The notes below the pieces were generated by a model. That model did no database searches, was not told the DNA's origin, and was given only the letters and a program-made list of their open reading frames with translations. A DNA stretch of 64,000 nucleotides from Candidatus Accumulibacter propinquus (GTDB taxonomy: Bacteria > Pseudomonadota > Gammaproteobacteria > Burkholderiales > Rhodocyclaceae): NCBI GenBank assembly GCA_016714935.1, contig JADKBU010000003.1, forward strand, positions 62,001 to 126,000. The letters run 5' to 3'. A program made the translations under genes and the position numbers. This document shows positions 27,275 to 34,751 of this stretch, piece by piece. Every line of letters starts with the position of its first letter. The first letter of the stretch is position 1.

Positions 27275-28648
27275 ATGGCGGGCGGATTCCCGATTCTGAT
27301 TGTTGAGGACGACGCCGCACTGCGTGAGGCGGTATGCGATACGCTTGAACTGGCCGGGCAGGCGGTAGTCTCGGCCGGCGGCGGCGAGGAGGCGTTGCAA
27401 TTGCTCGCCAAGCGTGCCGTGTCGCTGGTCGTCAGCGATGTGCGCATGCTTCCGATCGACGGCATTGCCTTGTTGAAGGAAATCCGCAGCCGCTTTCCGC
27501 AACTTCCGGTGGTCCTGATGACGGCTTTCGCCGACGTCGACCGGGCCGTCGAAGCGATGCGCGCAGGCGCGTGTGATTTTCTCCTCAAGCCTTTCGAGCC
27601 GAAGGCACTACTCGAACATGTGCTGCGCTATCGCCTGCCGGAAGCGCTGGACGACGATGGCGTCATTGCCCATGATGTGCTGACCAGGAACCTTTTTGCG
27701 CTTGCCGGCCGGGTCGCGCAGAGTGATACCACGGTCTTGCTGACCGGCGAGAGCGGCGTCGGCAAAGAGGTCGTGGCTCGCCATATTCACCAGTACTCGG
27801 GGCGCAGCAAAGGCCCTTTCGTAGCCATCAACTGCGCGGCCATCCCGGATGGACTGCTTGAGGCAACGCTTTTCGGTCATGAAAAGGGTGCGTTCAGTGG
27901 TGCCCAGCAGGCGCAGGCCGGCAAATTCGAACAGGCGCAGCATGGCACGTTGTTGCTTGACGAGATCACCGAAATGCCGCTTGGCCTGCAGGCCAAACTG
28001 TTGCGTGTCCTGCAGGAGCGCGAAGTCGAACGGGTGGGTGGCAAGAAGCCGGTAGCGCTCGATATCCGTGTCGTGGCTACCTCCAATCGGGACATCGCCG
28101 AAGCCGTGGCGAAGGGACTGTTTCGTGAGGATCTGTATTATCGGCTCAACGTCTTTCCGCTGCTGATTCCGGCGCTGCGGCAGCGCGCCAACGACATCGT
28201 CCCCTTGGCCCGACATTTTCTGGCGGCACACGGCGGCCGCGCCGGTCGTCCCGGTTTGCGCCTGTCGGCGGCAGCCGAATCCGCACTCCTGCGGCATGCC
28301 TGGCCTGGCAATGTCCGCGAACTGGAAAACGTGATTCAGCGAGCCGTCATTCTCGCACCCGGCGATATCGTCGAAGTCGGAGCGCTCCATCTGACGGCGG
28401 CGACTCACATCGCTCCGCTCGACGTCCAGCAACCGCAACCGCAACCGCAGCTTCCGAACGCCAGCACACCTCCGGCAAGGCTCCCGAAAACCGACAAGCT
28501 GCGGGAAGTGGAACGCGACCACATCCTGGAGACACTGGCGTCCGCAGGAGGGTCACGAAAGCTGGCGGGGGAGCGTCTGGGCATGTCCGAGAGAACCTTG
28601 CGCTACAAATTGCGGCAGTATCGTCTTGAGGGTTTCCTGAAGAACTGA
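27275..28648 (+). CDS. fleR: Sigma-54-dependent response regulator, FleR/FlrC type
   Basis: A 457-residue NtrC-family activator. It has a receiver domain with phospho-acceptor D55 (VVSDVRMLP), then an AAA+ domain with Walker A GESGVGKE (158-165). The sigma-54 contact loop reads GAFSGA (205-210) in place of the usual GAFTGA, and Walker B is LLLDEITEMP. The C-terminal Fis-type helix-turn-helix is LAGERLGMSERTLRYKLRQYRL. It is the likely activator of the sigma-54 promoters before flgB and fliE. The Ser substitution is also found in some natural activators, so the protein is probably functional. Confidence 0.93.
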   Translation: MAGGFPILIVEDDAALREAVCDTLELAGQAVVSAGGGEEALQLLAKRAVSLVVSDVRMLPIDGIALLKEIRSRFPQLPVVLMTAFADVDRAVEAMRAGACDFLLKPFEPKALLEHVLRYRLPEALDDDGVIAHDVLTRNLFALAGRVAQSDTTVLLTGESGVGKEVVARHIHQYSGRSKGPFVAINCAAIPDGLLEATLFGHEKGAFSGAQQAQAGKFEQAQHGTLLLDEITEMPLGLQAKLLRVLQEREVERVGGKKPVALDIRVVATSNRDIAEAVAKGLFREDLYYRLNVFPLLIPALRQRANDIVPLARHFLAAHGGRAGRPGLRLSAAAESALLRHAWPGNVRELENVIQRAVILAPGDIVEVGALHLTAATHIAPLDVQQPQPQPQLPNASTPPARLPKTDKLREVERDHILETLASAGGSRKLAGERLGMSERTLRYKLRQYRLEGFLKN

Positions 28649-28683
28649 ATTCCTGGTTGCAATGTTTGGCACGACCGAAGGTG

Positions 28684-28699
28684 CGGCGTAATTTTTGCT
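28684..28699 (+). promoter_or_regulatory. Sigma-54-type promoter of fliE
   Basis: CGGCGTA-ATTT-TTGCT has GG at 28685-28686 and GC at 28697-28698 with exactly 10 bases between, and a perfect TTGCT -12 element. The -24 half matches GGC only. It lies 63 bases upstream of the fliE ATG. A perfect -24 half (TGGCACG) at 28667 has no matching -12. Confidence 0.65.
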
Positions 28700-28762
28700 T
28701 TATGTTACTGAGCGGCGCTGCAGGCACGCGCGTTTGTGCGTCATGACGGTTTGGAGAGACGA

Positions 28763-29086
28763 ATGGAAAGCAAGGGAATTGACCAGATGCTGAGCATGCT
28801 GCGGGCTTCGTCGGCAGCGGCGGGTGGTCGCGTCGCCGAGGGGCAGAATACACCTGCAGGTGGCACCGACTTCGCGCAGGTATTACAGGCTTCGATTGCA
28901 CAGGTTAGTCAGACGCAGCAACAGGCGGAGACGATGGCGGCAAATTTTGCCGCCGGCAACAGCACCGAGAACCTTCACGAGGTCATGATTGCGTTGCAGA
29001 AGGCGAACATCTCTTTTCAGGAGATGATCCAGGTGCGCAACAAACTGGTTTCCGCTTACCACGATGTGATGAACATGCAGATCTGA
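28763..29086 (+). CDS. fliE: Flagellar hook-basal body complex protein FliE
   Basis: A 107-residue adaptor joining the MS-ring to the rod. The C-terminal part has the FliE pattern NLHEVMIALQKANISFQEMIQVRNKLVSAYHDVMNMQI. The start at 28763 (MESKGIDQML) has GGAGAG 6 bases upstream and is favoured over an in-frame ATG at 28736. Unusually, fliE is separated from fliF by fleS-fleR and lies on the other strand. Confidence 0.95.
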   Translation: MESKGIDQMLSMLRASSAAAGGRVAEGQNTPAGGTDFAQVLQASIAQVSQTQQQAETMAANFAAGNSTENLHEVMIALQKANISFQEMIQVRNKLVSAYHDVMNMQI

Positions 29087-29108
29087 TGCGAGCAATGGCG
29101 TTCTGGTC

Positions 29109-29137
29109 TTGTATTCGGGCGTCCGGGCCCCCATAAT
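29109..29137 (+). promoter_or_regulatory. Predicted sigma-70 promoter of ssrA
   Basis: TTGTAT (29109-29114), a 17-base spacer, and CATAAT (29132-29137). It would start transcription near 29144, just before the acceptor-piece sequence of the tmRNA gene and only about 58 bases after fliE. Confidence 0.6.
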
Positions 29138-29143
29138 GCCAAG

Positions 29144-29373
29144 CATGATCGTAATTCCGGCAGACCGGAAGCGTTCTGGACGCGGGTTCGATTCCCGCCA
29201 CCTCCACCATGCGGGGGTGCACTGGTTTCGACAGGGTGACAGATGGCGCGCAGGCGATCCGAAAGGCGACGGACGTAATCCGAGCAAATCCATAAACGCC
29301 AACGATGAGCGTTTCGCACTGGCCGCTTAAGGCCTGCTGAGGACGTAGCCGTCCAATAAACAGAATGGCTATC
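29144..29373 (+). ncRNA. ssrA: tmRNA (ssrA), circularly permuted two-piece form
   Basis: tmRNA rescues stalled ribosomes by adding a degradation tag. Here the gene order is reversed. The T-arm (GCGGGTTCGATTCCCGC), the acceptor 3' strand CACCTCC (29199-29205), A206 and an encoded CCA (29207-29209) come first. After only TGC (29210-29212) the RNA 5' part begins with GGGGGTG (29213-29219), which pairs fully with CACCTCC allowing one G-U. The D-loop-like TTTCGACAGGG follows, then the tag ORF ANDERFALAA-stop (29298-29330), then a hairpin/pseudoknot (GGACG/CGTCC with TAGCC/GGCTA). The acceptor half also has a perfect hairpin TTCCGG-CAGA-CCGGAA (29155-29170). No T-arm or CCA exists downstream, so a one-piece form is excluded. 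The outer ends of the mature pieces are approximate. Confidence 0.92.
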
Positions 29374-29395
29374 GGCGGGGGCTTCGGCCCCCGCC
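29374..29395 (+). terminator. Strong hairpin after ssrA
   Basis: A perfect 9-bp GC stem (29374-29382 with 29387-29395) closed by a TTCG tetraloop, directly after the tmRNA coding piece. No T-run follows, so it could be an intrinsic terminator of weak type or a 3'-end processing/stabilising stem. Confidence 0.65.
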
Positions 29396-29582
29396 GTCGC
29401 GTTGTCAGTTCGAAGCGTTTGCCAGGGAAAAATCGACCACCGCGGAAGTCATGTCACTGTAACGCGGGGTTGCACGAAACGATTGGCAGAAGCGCAACGC
29501 CCTCTGACTCATCGGTCGTAATTCGCGTCCACGTCTCGTTCAACCCGCGAACGGTACCCGATGGACAGATCTGTTCGTGCGG
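29396..29582. other. Intergenic stretch after ssrA with no recognised feature
   Basis: About 190 bases between the ssrA hairpin and the end of the minus-strand hypothetical gene. I see no coding frame with family features, no tRNA, and no clear promoter. Confidence 0.5.
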
Positions 29583-29939
29583 TCAGCGTTCCTTGACTGT
29601 CTCTTCAGTTTCGCGCTCGCTGAAACCAGTCAATTGCGACTCCAGTGCGTTGAAGCCTGGTTCTGCTGTCGGATGAAGGCGCGTCAGGCGTCTGATCAGA
29701 CGCTGTTGGGCAAAGGTTTCTGATGGATCAGGTTTGCCCAGCAGGTATTCGGAGCCGCGCCGAGTCATCACCACCATCGAGTTGGAGTCCAGGCTGTAAC
29801 CCACGACCGGTGAGGTCCGGATGTGCGAAGACGAAGGGAAGCGCGGATTGTTGCCATACACTCGCCCTTCGATACACACCAGCGCCTCACCGTCACGCGT
29901 GACGAAATCGAGCATCTTCCAGTTGTTCAAGATATTCAT
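29583..29939 (-). CDS. Hypothetical protein, 118 residues
   Basis: I do not recognise this family. The start at 29939 (MNILNNWKML) has GGGAAAGG upstream, and a longer frame begins at 29981. The sequence has a beta-rich first half (DFVTRDGEALVCIEGRVYGN, then GYSLDSNSMVVMTRRGSEYLLG) and a basic/acidic C-terminal tail. There is no signal peptide or membrane segment. It stands alone between ssrA and a gene-poor region. The codon pattern and ribosome site suggest a real gene. Confidence 0.6.
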   Translation of the reverse strand: MNILNNWKMLDFVTRDGEALVCIEGRVYGNNPRFPSSSHIRTSPVVGYSLDSNSMVVMTRRGSEYLLGKPDPSETFAQQRLIRRLTRLHPTAEPGFNALESQLTGFSERETEETVKER

Positions 29940-30484
29940 GGCGCGGCCTTTCCCAAAACAAGACGCGAAGCGCCGAAACAAGGACCCATTCTACTCCAGG
30001 CGCTGCCAAGGTGGCGTTTGACGAGTGAGAACCCTGCGCCGAGGTCTTCGTGGTCGCTGTGACCGATGCAAACAACAGTCATAATATTCACTCAAGGACA
30101 TGCAAGAGGTTACAAGGACAACTGAAAACGCGTGCCTGCCGACGCGGGTCCCAGGCCAACCGCATGGCTCGGCAGGCTCCTGTCAGCTGGTGCCCCCAGG
30201 GAGTTTGCACTCAAGCTCGAAGCCCCCAGGGGGAATCGCGACATATGCCTCCGGGATGACCATCATCGCCCCGCGCCCCGCCTGAGCACGCTGCTTGCAG
30301 CGGTTAAAGCGTTTGGCAAGCATGCACCAGCAAAAATCATGCTAGTCGCCTGTTTTCGTCATGTTTGCATGTAAACCAAAGGATTACGGCTGCTGATCAC
30401 GACCCTGTCGGATTGATATGTAAAATTTTCCGACAAACGGTACGGTGACATGCCCTGAGCGCTTGGTATGCCGGTATGGCCCTC
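29940..30484. other. Gene-free region rich in short inverted repeats
   Basis: No convincing gene in about 545 bases. It holds a 9-bp dyad (GCCTGCCGA at 30134-30142 with its complement at 30169-30177), two copies of GCCCCCAGGG exactly 30 bases apart (30192, 30222), AGCATG/CATGCT (30319-30343), and TGTCGGA/TCCGACA around an AT-rich 16-base centre (30406-30435). The right half is clearly more AT-rich than the genes around it. Confidence 0.5.
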
Positions 30485-31978
30485 CTACAGCAGGCAACCG
30501 AGTTCGTCGGCACTCAGCGGTTCGACTCGCGCCAATTGCTGCGCGAGCACAGCGAGAGTGGCTTCGGAGGCGTCGTGGCCACTTGCGAGTCGGCCGCGCA
30601 CCCGCGACCGCAACTGTGCCGGTTTCGCCTGCGGCGCGACGATCCCGAAGGCTACTCCCGACTGAGTAGCGAGCGTCCGGAAGGAATCGCGCCAGGCGCG
30701 CTCAAGGAAGGTCGCGTCGACGATGACCGACCAGCCGGCAGCAAGCAACTCCTGGGTCAGCAGGTGCAAGCGTCGGTAGGTGAGTTCGCTGCGGTTCCTG
30801 GAATAGATGCCACGATCCAGGGGCGAGCCGCTGCTGGCGGTTGCTGCGACGCCTAACAGTCGTTTCCGTTCGATGTCGGAGCGCAGGCGGACGGTCGTTG
30901 CCGAATTGTCGCCGAGCAGGATACGTTTCGATGCGCGACTCTTGCCGCAGCCCGAGACCCCATGAGTAATCAGCAGGCGTGCTGCAGGTTTGGCGACGAG
31001 GTGCTCGGCAAGCGCCAGGTAGTCGTACGCCTGGCGGTGAGCAGCGCTGCTCTGCACTGACCGGATTGCGGCCACTTTGGCACGTACCAGTGCACGATAG
31101 ACGGCGTAGAAGCGCAGCACCTGCAGCGCGTCGTAGTCACCGCTGCACGCGAGCCATTCGTTGACCAGCCAGTTGGCGAGCCCCGGTTGCTGATGGTCGA
31201 GCAGGTCGATGTAGGTGAAAGCGATTTCGCTGGCGACGTCGATCCAGCGCAAGTCTTCGCTGAATTCGATACAGTCGAAGAGGGTCACGCGCTTGTCGAT
31301 CTGCACCAGATTGCCGAGATGCAGGTCACCATGACACTCGCGCACCCGTCCCTCCGCCTTGCGGAACGCGAAACGCGGGCGCAGGCGGGCAAACTCGCTG
31401 CGGGTCCAGTCGGCCAGCTGCAGTAGTCGCATGCGCTCGGTATCGCCGGACAGCAGCCTGGCGAGTTCGTCAAAGTTGGCCAGCGCCGGTGCCAGAACCT
31501 GTTCGGGTTCGCCGAAGCGCGTCGAGGGGGTCGCTGCCAGCGCCTCCTGATGAAATCCGGCGATGGTTGCGGCGAGTTCGGAGATCTGATGCGGTCGCAA
31601 TTGGCCGCGCGCGCAGAGGCGGTCCAGTCTGCCGGCTTCGGCGAACCGGCGCATCTTGACCGCGTACTCGATTGCCGGCCCGCAGCCGCCGACCTGCGGG
31701 TCTTCCGGCGTGCCAGTAAGGGCCACGACTGCCAGATAGAGCTCCGGGGCAAAGCGTCGGTTGAGGCGCAGCTCGGCTTCACAGCACGCCAGCCGCTTGT
31801 CGAGCGAGCCGTAGTCGAGAAAGGGCAGAAGTACCGGTTTCTTGATCTTGTAGACGAAATCCCCCGCCAGCAGAAGCCACGAGGCGTGCGTCTCGACGAG
31901 ATCGACGCGCGCCGCCGGGTCGGGATATCGTGCCGTATCGAACATCGCTTCAATCAGTGGCGGCAGGGGTTGGCGCAT
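30485..31978 (-). CDS. Fusion of aminoglycoside-phosphotransferase-like domain and P-loop ATPase/kinase
   Basis: A 497-residue protein with two domains. Residues 1-300 resemble the APH/choline kinase fold, with the phosphotransfer loop HGDLHLGN (217-224) and the metal-binding DCIEF region (235-239). Residues 335-497 form an AAA_33-type P-loop kinase with Walker A GVSGCGKS (340-347). Such two-domain proteins are widespread, often annotated as gluconate-kinase or AAA ATPase proteins, and their substrate is unknown. It starts 4 bases after the cation ATPase gene, so they are probably co-transcribed. Confidence 0.85.
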   Translation of the reverse strand: MRQPLPPLIEAMFDTARYPDPAARVDLVETHASWLLLAGDFVYKIKKPVLLPFLDYGSLDKRLACCEAELRLNRRFAPELYLAVVALTGTPEDPQVGGCGPAIEYAVKMRRFAEAGRLDRLCARGQLRPHQISELAATIAGFHQEALAATPSTRFGEPEQVLAPALANFDELARLLSGDTERMRLLQLADWTRSEFARLRPRFAFRKAEGRVRECHGDLHLGNLVQIDKRVTLFDCIEFSEDLRWIDVASEIAFTYIDLLDHQQPGLANWLVNEWLACSGDYDALQVLRFYAVYRALVRAKVAAIRSVQSSAAHRQAYDYLALAEHLVAKPAARLLITHGVSGCGKSRASKRILLGDNSATTVRLRSDIERKRLLGVAATASSGSPLDRGIYSRNRSELTYRRLHLLTQELLAAGWSVIVDATFLERAWRDSFRTLATQSGVAFGIVAPQAKPAQLRSRVRGRLASGHDASEATLAVLAQQLARVEPLSADELGCLL

Positions 31979-31982
31979 AGTC

Positions 31983-34661
31983 TCAGTCTTTCGTGGTGCG
32001 CCGCAACACGGCTTTGCGAAGCTCTTCGAGCAAGTACATCAGGGCTGCACAGGCGATGGCCAGCAGCCAGCTGGCACCGCTAATCGGCGCGGTGCCGAAC
32101 AGCCAGTTGCCGGCAGGGGTGTACAGGATGAAGACGATCACTGCCAGTTCGGCGAGAATTCCAAACTGCAGGTAAGGGTTGCCGCCCAGGCCGTAGGTGA
32201 ACGAGGACCTGCGCGGGTGCCGGCAGAGGTAGAGATTGATCATCTGCATCACGACGATTGTTGCCAGGCAGGCCGCCGTCGCCTGCAGGTAGAGCGGGTC
32301 GGCGCGGTCCAGAACCTCGCCGTAATGCCAGGCACCGGTGTCGAGCACGAAAAAGAACGCCAGCATTGCCGCGGTCGCTTCGAGCATGCCGAGGAACAGA
32401 TAGGCACGCGCGAGCAGGCCCCAGGACAGCAGGCGCTCGCCGCGTGCGCGCGGCGGCCTGGTCATCACTGCCGGGTCGGGTTTCTCGGCGCCGAGTGCCA
32501 GCGCGGGCAGCATGTCGGTGCCCAGGTCGACGGCCAGGATCTGAAGAATGGTCAGCGGCAGCGGGATCCTGAACAGCACGAAGGCGAGATAGGGTACCAG
32601 TTCCGGGATGTTCGAACTGAGGATGTAGGTGAGAAACTTGCGGATGTTCTCGAATACCGCGCGCCCCTCTTCGATTGCGGAAACGATGCTGGCGAAGTTG
32701 TCGTCAAGCAGAATCAGGTCGGCCGCAGATTTCGCGACGTCGGTGCCGCTGATACCCATGGCGATGCCGATGTCGGCGGTCTTCAACGCCGGGGCGTCGT
32801 TGACCCCGTCGCCGGTGACCGCAACGATCTCGCCTTTCTTCTTGAGCGCCTCGACGATGCGCATTTTCTGCTCGGCGGCAACGCGGGCGAAGATAATTTC
32901 CGGCGCATCCAGTGCCAGTTGCAGTTGCGTCGGGGACATCAAACGCAACTGCTCGCCGCTGATCACGGACACCTGTTCGCTGTGCACGAGGCCGATCTGG
33001 CGGCTGATCGCCAGCGCCGTACGCGGATGGTCGCCAGTGACCATGATGATCCGGATGCCCGCCGCCGTGCAGCGCGCGATGGCTTCCGGCACCGCGCTGC
33101 GCGGTGGATCTTCCAGGCCGATCAGCCCGGCGAGGATCATTTCCTGCTCATCGACGGGAACAACGCCATCAGCGACCGCTCGATGCGCGAAAGCGAGCAC
33201 CCGCAGACCGGCGCCAGCCATTTCGTCCTGTGCCGCCAGCAAACGTGTGCGGGCGGCGGGATCGATCGTTGCCAAACCGGCATCGAAGTGGATGAACCGG
33301 CAGGTGGCGAGCACCGTTTCGAGGGCACCCTTGCAATACAGCATGCGACCCTGCGGTGTCTCGCAGAGTACCGACATGCGCTTGCGGTCGGTGTCGAAGG
33401 CGATTTCGTCGACGCGGCTGAAACCCTGAAGATCTCCGACCATTTCCCGTCCGATCTCGGCGAGCGCAATTTCCATCGGATCACCGTGCTGGGTGCGTTG
33501 ACCGTGCACGTCGACGTCCTTCAGGTTGTGGCACAGGGCGGCATTGATGAAGAGTTCGCGGTGTTCTGGTATCAGGTTCTCCTGCTTATCGAGATCTGCG
33601 CGTGGCAGGAACGCCCCACCGACCCACAGTTGCTGTACCGACATGTGGTTCTGGGTCAGCGTACCGGTCTTGTCGCTGCAGATCACCGTCGTCGAACCCA
33701 GGGCCTCGACTGCCGGCAGATGGCGCACCAGCGCATTGCGCCTGGCCATCCGTTGCGTGGCCATGGCCAGCGACAGGGTCACGGTGGGCAGCAATCCTTC
33801 CGGGACATTGGCGACGATGATCCCGATCGCGAACAACAGGTTCTCCCAGGTCGGCAGCCCCATTGCCTGGCCAACACAGAACAGCAGCACGCCCATGCCG
33901 GTGGCCAGGCTGGCCACGATGCGCGAGAGGCGCGCGATTTCGCGCTGCAGCGGTGAAGTTGTTGCGCCTGCGGTCTGCGTCAGATGGGCAATGCGTCCGA
34001 ATTCGGTGTGCATGCCGGTGGCGAAGACGACGCCGCGGCCCTGTCCGGAAACGACCGAGGTGCCGGCAAGCACGACGTTTTTTGCCTGCAATGCGGATTC
34101 CTCGGTGCTGGGCTCGACGTTGCGCGCCTTGGCCAGCGATTCGCCGGTGACCGTAGACAGGTTGACGCGCAGGCCGAAAACCTCGATCAGCCGGCAGTCG
34201 GCGGGAACGTAGTCGCCTTCTTCGAGCAGCACGATGTCGCCCGGGACCAGTTCGCTGGCCAGCATCTCGACGATCTCGCCGCCACGCAGGGTCTTGACCT
34301 TCTGTGGCAGCAACTGGCGCAACGCGGCGACGGCGCGTTCGGCCTTGTACTCCTGCCAGAACGAGAAAATGCCGTTCACCACGATGACGCCGACGATGGC
34401 CACACCGAGGCGCGCCATTCCCTGACCCGGGTCGAAATGTTCGGCGATAAAGGCCAGACCGGCGCCGATCCACAGGATGATGGCAAAGAAGTGGGTGAAC
34501 TCGCGTGCGCAACGCAACAGCAGAGGTTCTCGTTCCACCTCTTCGAGATGGTTCGGACCGAACTCCGTCAGACGACGCGCCGCCTCACCGGTGCTGAGGC
34601 CGCCAGCCACCGTTTTCAGGCTGGCCAGTGCTTCATCGACATCGAGGGCGTGGATCCGCAA
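31983..34661 (-). CDS. P2-type cation-transporting ATPase
   Basis: An 892-residue P-type ATPase. It has the phosphorylation site DKTGTLT with D330, the actuator TGES at 172-175, and the hinge TGDGVNDAPALK. The TM4 sequence ANVPEGLLPTVTLSLA and TM6 DLGTDMLPALALG resemble Na+/K+- and H+/K+-ATPase-like members rather than SERCA, so Na+ or K+ coupling is possible but not proven. An N-terminal cation-ATPase domain and about ten membrane segments are present. It lies between a CorA-like gene and a kinase gene on the same strand, suggesting an ion-homeostasis unit. Confidence 0.92.
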   Translation of the reverse strand: MRIHALDVDEALASLKTVAGGLSTGEAARRLTEFGPNHLEEVEREPLLLRCAREFTHFFAIILWIGAGLAFIAEHFDPGQGMARLGVAIVGVIVVNGIFSFWQEYKAERAVAALRQLLPQKVKTLRGGEIVEMLASELVPGDIVLLEEGDYVPADCRLIEVFGLRVNLSTVTGESLAKARNVEPSTEESALQAKNVVLAGTSVVSGQGRGVVFATGMHTEFGRIAHLTQTAGATTSPLQREIARLSRIVASLATGMGVLLFCVGQAMGLPTWENLLFAIGIIVANVPEGLLPTVTLSLAMATQRMARRNALVRHLPAVEALGSTTVICSDKTGTLTQNHMSVQQLWVGGAFLPRADLDKQENLIPEHRELFINAALCHNLKDVDVHGQRTQHGDPMEIALAEIGREMVGDLQGFSRVDEIAFDTDRKRMSVLCETPQGRMLYCKGALETVLATCRFIHFDAGLATIDPAARTRLLAAQDEMAGAGLRVLAFAHRAVADGVVPVDEQEMILAGLIGLEDPPRSAVPEAIARCTAAGIRIIMVTGDHPRTALAISRQIGLVHSEQVSVISGEQLRLMSPTQLQLALDAPEIIFARVAAEQKMRIVEALKKKGEIVAVTGDGVNDAPALKTADIGIAMGISGTDVAKSAADLILLDDNFASIVSAIEEGRAVFENIRKFLTYILSSNIPELVPYLAFVLFRIPLPLTILQILAVDLGTDMLPALALGAEKPDPAVMTRPPRARGERLLSWGLLARAYLFLGMLEATAAMLAFFFVLDTGAWHYGEVLDRADPLYLQATAACLATIVVMQMINLYLCRHPRRSSFTYGLGGNPYLQFGILAELAVIVFILYTPAGNWLFGTAPISGASWLLAIACAALMYLLEELRKAVLRRTTKD

Positions 34662-34751
34662 GGGGCGAAACTCCTGCTAATGGCGCGAAGCCAGACAGCA
34701 ATTTACACCCTTGTCCGGAACAAAGCATCAGCCGAAATGGCCTGGATCGCT

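Noticed and set aside
28667..28681. TGGCACG as the fliE sigma-54 promoter
   Set aside because: The -24 half is perfect but the expected -12 GC (28680-28681) reads GG. The GG-N10-GC element at 28684-28699 with TTGCT is a better whole match.
30192..30231. Two GCCCCCAGGG copies as a CRISPR or satellite
   Set aside because: Only two short copies and no array structure.
32217..33956. Long plus-strand open frame of 579 codons
   Set aside because: It lies wholly opposite the P-type ATPase gene, which has all catalytic motifs. The frame is a GC-rich antisense shadow.
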